The notes under the pieces were generated by a model that did not search any database, was not told the origin of the DNA, and worked only from the letters and a program-made list of their open reading frames with translations. Of a stretch of 26,474 nt of DNA, positions 21,978-26,474 are shown piece after piece (the first letter of the stretch is position 1; each line of letters begins with the position of its first letter). Origin of the DNA: Treponema sp. UBA4307 (GTDB lineage: Bacteria > Spirochaetota > Spirochaetia > Treponematales > Treponemataceae); contig DGUP01000034.1 in the NCBI GenBank assembly GCA_002394685.1, forward strand, positions 1 through 26,474, read 5' to 3'. Position numbers and translations under genes: made by a program.

Positions 21978-22907
21978 ATGAAATCTAATAAAATCAGAAA
22001 TAGAATAATTTTAGTTTGTGGTGTTTTACTTATAGTTGTTGCAGCAGCATTCATTCCTAAAAAAAATAAAATGATGGGAAGACCTGCAGGGGAACCTGGA
22101 ATGGGTGGAGCTGCTAATGAAACTGTTTACAGTGTTACCAGTCAGACTGTTGAGAAAACTGAACTTCAGGAATATCTCACAATGAACGGAAATGTTCAGG
22201 CAGGAAACACAATTTCTGTATACCCGGAAATCGGTGGAAAAATTATAAAGGTTTATGTAACTTTAGGTTCTGAAGTAAAAAGAGGTCAGAAGATTGCAGA
22301 AATAGATCCATCAAGTCCCGGCTCTTATTATCAGTCAAGTCCTGTTTACGCACCTATTTCAGGAACAATAACTTCTCTTCCGTTAACAGTGGGAACTTCT
22401 GTAACAAGTAGTACTGCTGTTGCAACAATAGGTGAAATCAATTTTCTGCAGATAAAGGCAAATGTACCAGAAAGAGATATTGCTGTTTTAAAAACAAATC
22501 TTAAAGCTGATGTTTCTTTAGTTGCCTATAAAGGTGAAGTTTTTCATGCACACGTAATTTCTGTTTCCCCAATTGTTGATGAAACTTCCCGTACAAAAGA
22601 ATTATATTTTGCCTTCGATGAAAGTGATTCAAGAGTAAATGCAGGAATGTATGCAAAGGTAAAACTTTATACAACCCTGCATCAGGATGTAATTGTAATT
22701 CCTTATGATTCCGTTTTAAATCAGAATGATCAGAATTATGTTTTTGTAATTAATGAAGATTCAACTGTAAGCGTGCGAAATGTTGAACTGGGCGTAAATG
22801 TTGATGGAATGGTTGAAGTTCTTTCCGGACTTCAGGAAGGTGAAAAAATTGTTGTCAGTGGAAATCAGAGTCTGACAGAAGGCGTTAAAGTCAAGGAGTT
22901 GTCATGA
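21978..22907 (+). CDS. RND efflux membrane-fusion (adaptor) protein, short form without alpha-hairpin
   Basis: This 309-residue adaptor links the inner-membrane pump to the outer-membrane duct. Residues ~9-27 form a membrane anchor, followed by a Gly/Met/Pro-rich linker. The two halves of the lipoyl domain are PEIGGKIIKVYVTLGSEVKRGQKI and VYAPISGTITSLPLTVGTSV. Only about ten residues (SSPGSYYQSSP) join them, where long adaptors carry a helical hairpin. The beta-barrel and membrane-proximal domains follow. Borrelia BesA is also known to lack the hairpin, so this is probably the same type. It begins 12 bp after the TolC stop with GGAAGGA, and its stop overlaps the RND start (ATGA). Confidence 0.9.
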   Translation: MKSNKIRNRIILVCGVLLIVVAAAFIPKKNKMMGRPAGEPGMGGAANETVYSVTSQTVEKTELQEYLTMNGNVQAGNTISVYPEIGGKIIKVYVTLGSEVKRGQKIAEIDPSSPGSYYQSSPVYAPISGTITSLPLTVGTSVTSSTAVATIGEINFLQIKANVPERDIAVLKTNLKADVSLVAYKGEVFHAHVISVSPIVDETSRTKELYFAFDESDSRVNAGMYAKVKLYTTLHQDVIVIPYDSVLNQNDQNYVFVINEDSTVSVRNVELGVNVDGMVEVLSGLQEGEKIVVSGNQSLTEGVKVKELS

Positions 22908-25900
22908 GTCTTTCTAAAAAAATTCTTCAGCATCCAGTACTTACACTTTGTGCCTTTGCCCTGATTGCAATTGTTGCAGCATTTACTCTTGGAAATATAA
23001 ATGTTGCCCTTATGCCGGATATGGATAATCCGGTTGCAATGGTTTCAACAACTTATGAAAATGCTGGACCTGAAACAGTTGAAAAATCCGTAACTCAAAT
23101 TCTTGAAAGCGGTCTTGTAAGCGTTAACAATCTTGAATCTATGACTTCAACTTCTTCAGAAGGTTCCTCTGTAATTGAATTAAAATTTAATTATGGAACT
23201 GATATGGATGTTGCTGTAAATGATATCCGTGACAAACTGGATATGGTAAAAGGTGCCTTGCCTGATGCATGTTCAACTCCATCTATTTTCCAGTTTTCTT
23301 CAGATTCAATGCCGGTAATGACCCTTGCAGTTTATGGAAATCGTTCAGAAGAAGAACTGAAAAAAATTGCAGATGATTCAATCTCTGACAGGCTTGAACA
23401 GGCTGATGGAGTAGCTCAGGCCAGTGTTAGTGGTGGGCGTGAAAGCATTGTCCGTGTTGAACTTGATATGAACCGTCTGGATGCATATGCCCTTACACTT
23501 TCTTCTGTTGCTTCTAGTCTTGCTGCAAATAATATTGAAGTGGGCGGCGGTAATGTAAGTGAAGGAACAAAAAAATATATGGTTCGTACAACAGGAGAAT
23601 ATGAATCAATTGATGAAATAAATAATACTGTTGTAGGAACATATAACGGCTATGATGTAAAACTCCAGGATATTGGTACTGCCTGTATGGGATATGCTGA
23701 TGTTTCTTCCATGGTTTATATTAACGGAAAACCTGGTGTCTACATTCAAATTCAAAAATCCAGCGGTTCAAATACTGTAACCGTCGCAAAAAATGTTAAA
23801 GCAAAACTAAAGCAGATTGAAAGTATTTTGCCGGAAGATATTACCATAGAAATTCTCAGCGATGATTCAACTTCTGTAAAAGACACAATGGCTGAATTAA
23901 TAAAATCTATTGCTGAAGGATTTATTCTGGCCGTTGCAATTCTCTTCCTCTTTTTACGAAGCGGAAAATCAACTTTCATAATGGCAGTTTCAATTCCATT
24001 CTGTGTTTTAATAACATTGACTGTTATGGCTGTTATGGGAATTACAATGAATATGATTACAATGACCGGTTTAATTCTTGGACTGGGAATGGTTGTAGAT
24101 GCTTCTGTTGTAGTTCTTGAAAATATTTACGTGTACCGAAACAGAGGAACATCTGCAATGACTGCTGCTGCAATTGGAACTCAGGAAGTTATTACTTCTG
24201 TAATTTCCGGAAACCTTACAACAGTTTGTGTATTCATTCCATTCTTTGTTTTTAAAAATCAACTGGGAATGATGGGACAAATGTTCAGCTCCCTCATGAC
24301 AGTAATAATTATTGCAATTCTTTCTTCACTTTTTGTGGCAATGTTCCTTGTTCCTGTTCTTGCCGGAAAATTTCTTCCTGTTACAAACAGACTAGAAAAG
24401 CCAATCCGGAATTCTTTCCTTGCAGCAGGTGACAGAAAAATTGGAAATGGAATTAACTGGCTGACAGAAAAATATAGAAAGGCACTTCATTATGTACTTC
24501 AGCACAGGTTTACTGCACTGGTCCTTGCTTTTGGTTTGCTCTCTCTCTCATGTGTCCTTGCCGGTCGTTTAAGAATTTCCTATATGTCTCACTATAATGA
24601 TTCTTCTGTAGGATTGAATGTAGAACTTCCTCTTGGTACTAAGCTGGAAGAAACTGAATCCCTGCTCACAAGTTTTTATAAAATTGTAGAAGAGGAAATT
24701 GAAGGTTACGAAAATATTGTTGTATCAGTTGGTTCTGGAACAGGCAGAGGTTCTACAGATACATCGTACAAGGGATCAGTTAAAATCTATCTTCCTGACG
24801 CTTCTGAGCAGATTGATTCCGCAGACACAGTTAAAGCAAAACTCAGAAGTCACTTTTCAGATTATCCAAATGCAACATTTACATTTGACGATGGTATGAT
24901 GCAGCAGATGGGAGGAAGCGATATTGATATTGTTTTCCGTTCCAGCAATCTGGATGAAAGCTTAAGTCTGGCAAAAAGTATTCAGAAACTTATTAAGGAA
25001 AATGTTCCTTCTGTATCTGAACCTGAAATTGATATGGAAGATGGATTGCCTCAGGTTGAAATAAAAGTAGACAGAGACCGGGCTGCAAGTTTTGGAGTTT
25101 CAGTTATGCAGGTTGCCAATGAAATTAATTACTGCATTAACGGTTATACTGCAACTACTTACAATAAAAATGGTGACTCCTATGATGTAGTTGTTCTTCT
25201 TTCGGATGATGACAGGGAAGATATTCCAGACCTTGAAAAGATTTATGTTCAGGGAACAAACGGTCTTGTTTCAGTAGCAAATCTTGCTGAAGTAGTTCGT
25301 GGAACTGGACCTGTTTCAATCAACCGTGAAGATCAGACCAGAATCATTCATCTTACTGCATCCCTTACAGACAATACATTAAATGCAGGTCAGGTGGAAA
25401 ATGAAATCAAGGAACTGATCAGTGACAATCTTATTATTCCGGATGATGTAAGTTTAAGCTATGAAGGTTCCTGGTCAAACACAAGAGATACTTCAAAAGT
25501 TTTTGCACTGATTATTTTACTGGCAATTATTCTTGTATTTGGTGTAATGGCCGGAACATATGAAAGCTTCCTTGATCCTCTCATAAATCTTTTTACAATG
25601 CCTTTCCTTGTTGTAGGTGTAGTTCTTATTCACTTAATTACAGGGCAGTCCTTCAGCATGGTATCCCTTGTAGGTGTTGTAATGCTTATTGGAATTGTAG
25701 TTAATAACGGAATCATTCTTGTTGATCAGACAAATCTTCTTCTCAGAAGGGGAGTCCCTCTTCTTAAAGCTTGTGAAGATGCGGCTGCCAGCAGATTACG
25801 TCCTGTACTTATGACAACATTAACAACAATTCTTGCAATGATTCCAATGGCCTTTTTTGGAAATGACAGTGCAAGTATGACTCAACCGGTTGGTTTGTGT

Positions 25901-26089
25901 GTAATTGGAGGATTAACTTCTTCAACTCTGGTAACACTTTTGATTATTCCTGTAATCTATTCAATTTTTCACGGCAAAGATAAAGACAGAAAAAAGAAGA
26001 CCCTTCCTCCAGAACTTCAAAATTTAAAAGCTGAAAAGAGTGAAGATGATGAAGGCCCTCTTTCATCTGCAGGAGCTGAAAATGATTAG
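22904..26089 (+). CDS. RND-family inner-membrane efflux transporter
   Basis: This 1061-residue AcrB-like pump has twelve membrane helices in two halves, each with a large periplasmic loop. The N terminus (ILQHPVLTLCAFALIAIV) is typical of the family. The proton relay is reduced: helix 4 has VVDASVVVLEN with a single Asp399 where AcrB has Asp407-Asp408. Helix 10 has GIVVNNGI with Asn934 at the AcrB Lys940 position. The helix 11 Arg (RPVLMTTLTTILAMIP) is kept. Such a relay occurs in many RND proteins outside proteobacterial HAE1 pumps. The charged tail (KDKDRKKKT...) is cytoplasmic. Substrate is unknown; drugs, bile salts or lipids are possible. Translation is coupled to the adaptor and to the small downstream gene. 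Confidence 0.94.
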   Translation: MSLSKKILQHPVLTLCAFALIAIVAAFTLGNINVALMPDMDNPVAMVSTTYENAGPETVEKSVTQILESGLVSVNNLESMTSTSSEGSSVIELKFNYGTDMDVAVNDIRDKLDMVKGALPDACSTPSIFQFSSDSMPVMTLAVYGNRSEEELKKIADDSISDRLEQADGVAQASVSGGRESIVRVELDMNRLDAYALTLSSVASSLAANNIEVGGGNVSEGTKKYMVRTTGEYESIDEINNTVVGTYNGYDVKLQDIGTACMGYADVSSMVYINGKPGVYIQIQKSSGSNTVTVAKNVKAKLKQIESILPEDITIEILSDDSTSVKDTMAELIKSIAEGFILAVAILFLFLRSGKSTFIMAVSIPFCVLITLTVMAVMGITMNMITMTGLILGLGMVVDASVVVLENIYVYRNRGTSAMTAAAIGTQEVITSVISGNLTTVCVFIPFFVFKNQLGMMGQMFSSLMTVIIIAILSSLFVAMFLVPVLAGKFLPVTNRLEKPIRNSFLAAGDRKIGNGINWLTEKYRKALHYVLQHRFTALVLAFGLLSLSCVLAGRLRISYMSHYNDSSVGLNVELPLGTKLEETESLLTSFYKIVEEEIEGYENIVVSVGSGTGRGSTDTSYKGSVKIYLPDASEQIDSADTVKAKLRSHFSDYPNATFTFDDGMMQQMGGSDIDIVFRSSNLDESLSLAKSIQKLIKENVPSVSEPEIDMEDGLPQVEIKVDRDRAASFGVSVMQVANEINYCINGYTATTYNKNGDSYDVVVLLSDDDREDIPDLEKIYVQGTNGLVSVANLAEVVRGTGPVSINREDQTRIIHLTASLTDNTLNAGQVENEIKELISDNLIIPDDVSLSYEGSWSNTRDTSKVFALIILLAIILVFGVMAGTYESFLDPLINLFTMPFLVVGVVLIHLITGQSFSMVSLVGVVMLIGIVVNNGIILVDQTNLLLRRGVPLLKACEDAAASRLRPVLMTTLTTILAMIPMAFFGNDSASMTQPVGLCVIGGLTSSTLVTLLIIPVIYSIFHGKDKDRKKKTLPPELQNLKAEKSEDDEGPLSSAGAEND

Positions 26090-26366
26090 AATAGAAATAA
26101 TTGCAAACCAGTCAGTATATTCTGAGTTGATAGAAAATCTTGAAGAATGCATAAAGGATTTTTTCTACACCGTTACACCACTTGCTTACGGCAGGGGAAA
26201 AGCATCCTACAAATTAGGAGATTCAACCTGGCCGGAGACAAACGTTGTGATAACTGCCTATGCAGAGGATGATGTAGAAAAATCTGTGTCCCAGGTTGTC
26301 CGTTACATCAAGCTCAAGTTTCCAACAGAAGGAATTAAAATGTTTGTAATGCATGATAAATCCTAA
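26082..26366 (+). CDS. Small PII-like, RND-associated protein (PG0541 family type)
   Basis: The start is taken as the ATG at 26082, with AGGAG 7 bases upstream. The 94-residue protein then overlaps the RND stop by 8 bp. Its length, beta-alpha-beta pattern (MIRIEIIANQSVYSELIENLEE, then VVITAYAEDDVEKSVSQVVRYIK) and position suggest a PII/GlnB-like ferredoxin fold. It resembles the transporter-associated family named for PG0541, found next to RND pumps in other anaerobes. It lacks a recognisable T-loop of true GlnB. A role as a sensor or regulator of the pump is an inference. It is the last gene of the efflux operon. Confidence 0.75.
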   Translation: MIRIEIIANQSVYSELIENLEECIKDFFYTVTPLAYGRGKASYKLGDSTWPETNVVITAYAEDDVEKSVSQVVRYIKLKFPTEGIKMFVMHDKS

Positions 26367-26375
26367 AGTTTCATC

Positions 26376-26474
26376 ATGTCGAGTTTTAAAAACTTAATAC
26401 TTTTACAAAAAACGGCGCTAAGGAGTGAAACGGCTTGCGAAATCACTCATTTTGTGCTGCCGCGCAAGCGGCAA
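26376..26474. repeat. Structured non-coding repeat element, right copy (inverted)
   Basis: This is the reverse complement of 75-172 apart from one substitution and one single-base indel. It begins 10 bp after the last stop codon and runs off the window. The hairpin GCCGC-GCAA-GCGGC lies at 26459-26472. The inner edge (atgtcgag) mirrors the left copy. Confidence 0.9.

Overview
This window is low-GC bacterial chromosome carrying 19 protein genes. It most resembles a gut or rumen spirochaete of the Treponema type. That is an inference from three things: the outer-membrane efflux cluster has the gene order and the hairpin-less adaptor known from Borrelia BesCAB; there is an intracellular mannan-phosphorolysis set typical of gut carbohydrate fermenters; and signal peptides and AT-rich spacers are of that style. 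No rRNA, tRNA, CRISPR array, insertion sequence or prophage was found.

Layout. (1) 1-208: a multi-hairpin non-coding repeat. About 98 bp of it recurs in inverted orientation at the right end (26376-26474), so the whole block is bracketed by the same element. (2) 209-1240: exported TPR protein. (3) 1256-8518: a minus-strand run, in transcription order asnS, a YihY-type membrane protein fused to a cyclic-nucleotide-binding domain, pyrG, guaA and a GNAT acetyltransferase. The GuaA is long (626 aa) and has the extra dimerisation subdomain known from eukaryotic GMP synthetase. (4) 8519-9009: an A-tract-rich intergenic region with a good sigma-54 (-24/-12) promoter in front of a sigma-70-family sigma factor gene and a cluster of related palindromes upstream of it. 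(5) 9010-12775: the sigma factor, a membrane-anchored divergent polysaccharide deacetylase with a histone-H1-like cytoplasmic tail, and tsaD, probably co-transcribed. (6) 12890-15894: a polar amino-acid ABC importer (binding protein, two permeases, ATPase). (7) 16085-19902: a beta-mannan module with a divergent regulatory region. A GH130 phosphorylase lies leftward; a GH26 mannanase without signal peptide and a second GH130 (mannosylglucose phosphorylase type) lie rightward. The intergenic region is packed with TTAAGT/ACTTAA repeats. (8) 19953-26366: a MarR regulator divergent from a TolC / short membrane-fusion protein / RND pump operon that ends in a small PII-like protein.

How the parts work together. 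The RpoN-type promoter in front of an alternative sigma factor would make a two-tier sigma cascade similar in principle to RpoN-RpoS in Borrelia, with an envelope deacetylase as its immediate co-transcribed neighbour. The mannan genes would split imported mannooligosaccharides in the cytoplasm and conserve energy as mannose-1-phosphate. The MarR protein probably represses the pump through two TGTAG-N4-CTACA palindromes placed over the -35 and start site. The most unusual items are the sigma-54-driven sigma factor with its palindrome array, the bracketing structured repeat, the apparently leaderless GH26 gene in its operator cluster, and the fused or tailed proteins (YihY-cNMP, tailed deacetylase, eukaryote-like GuaA).
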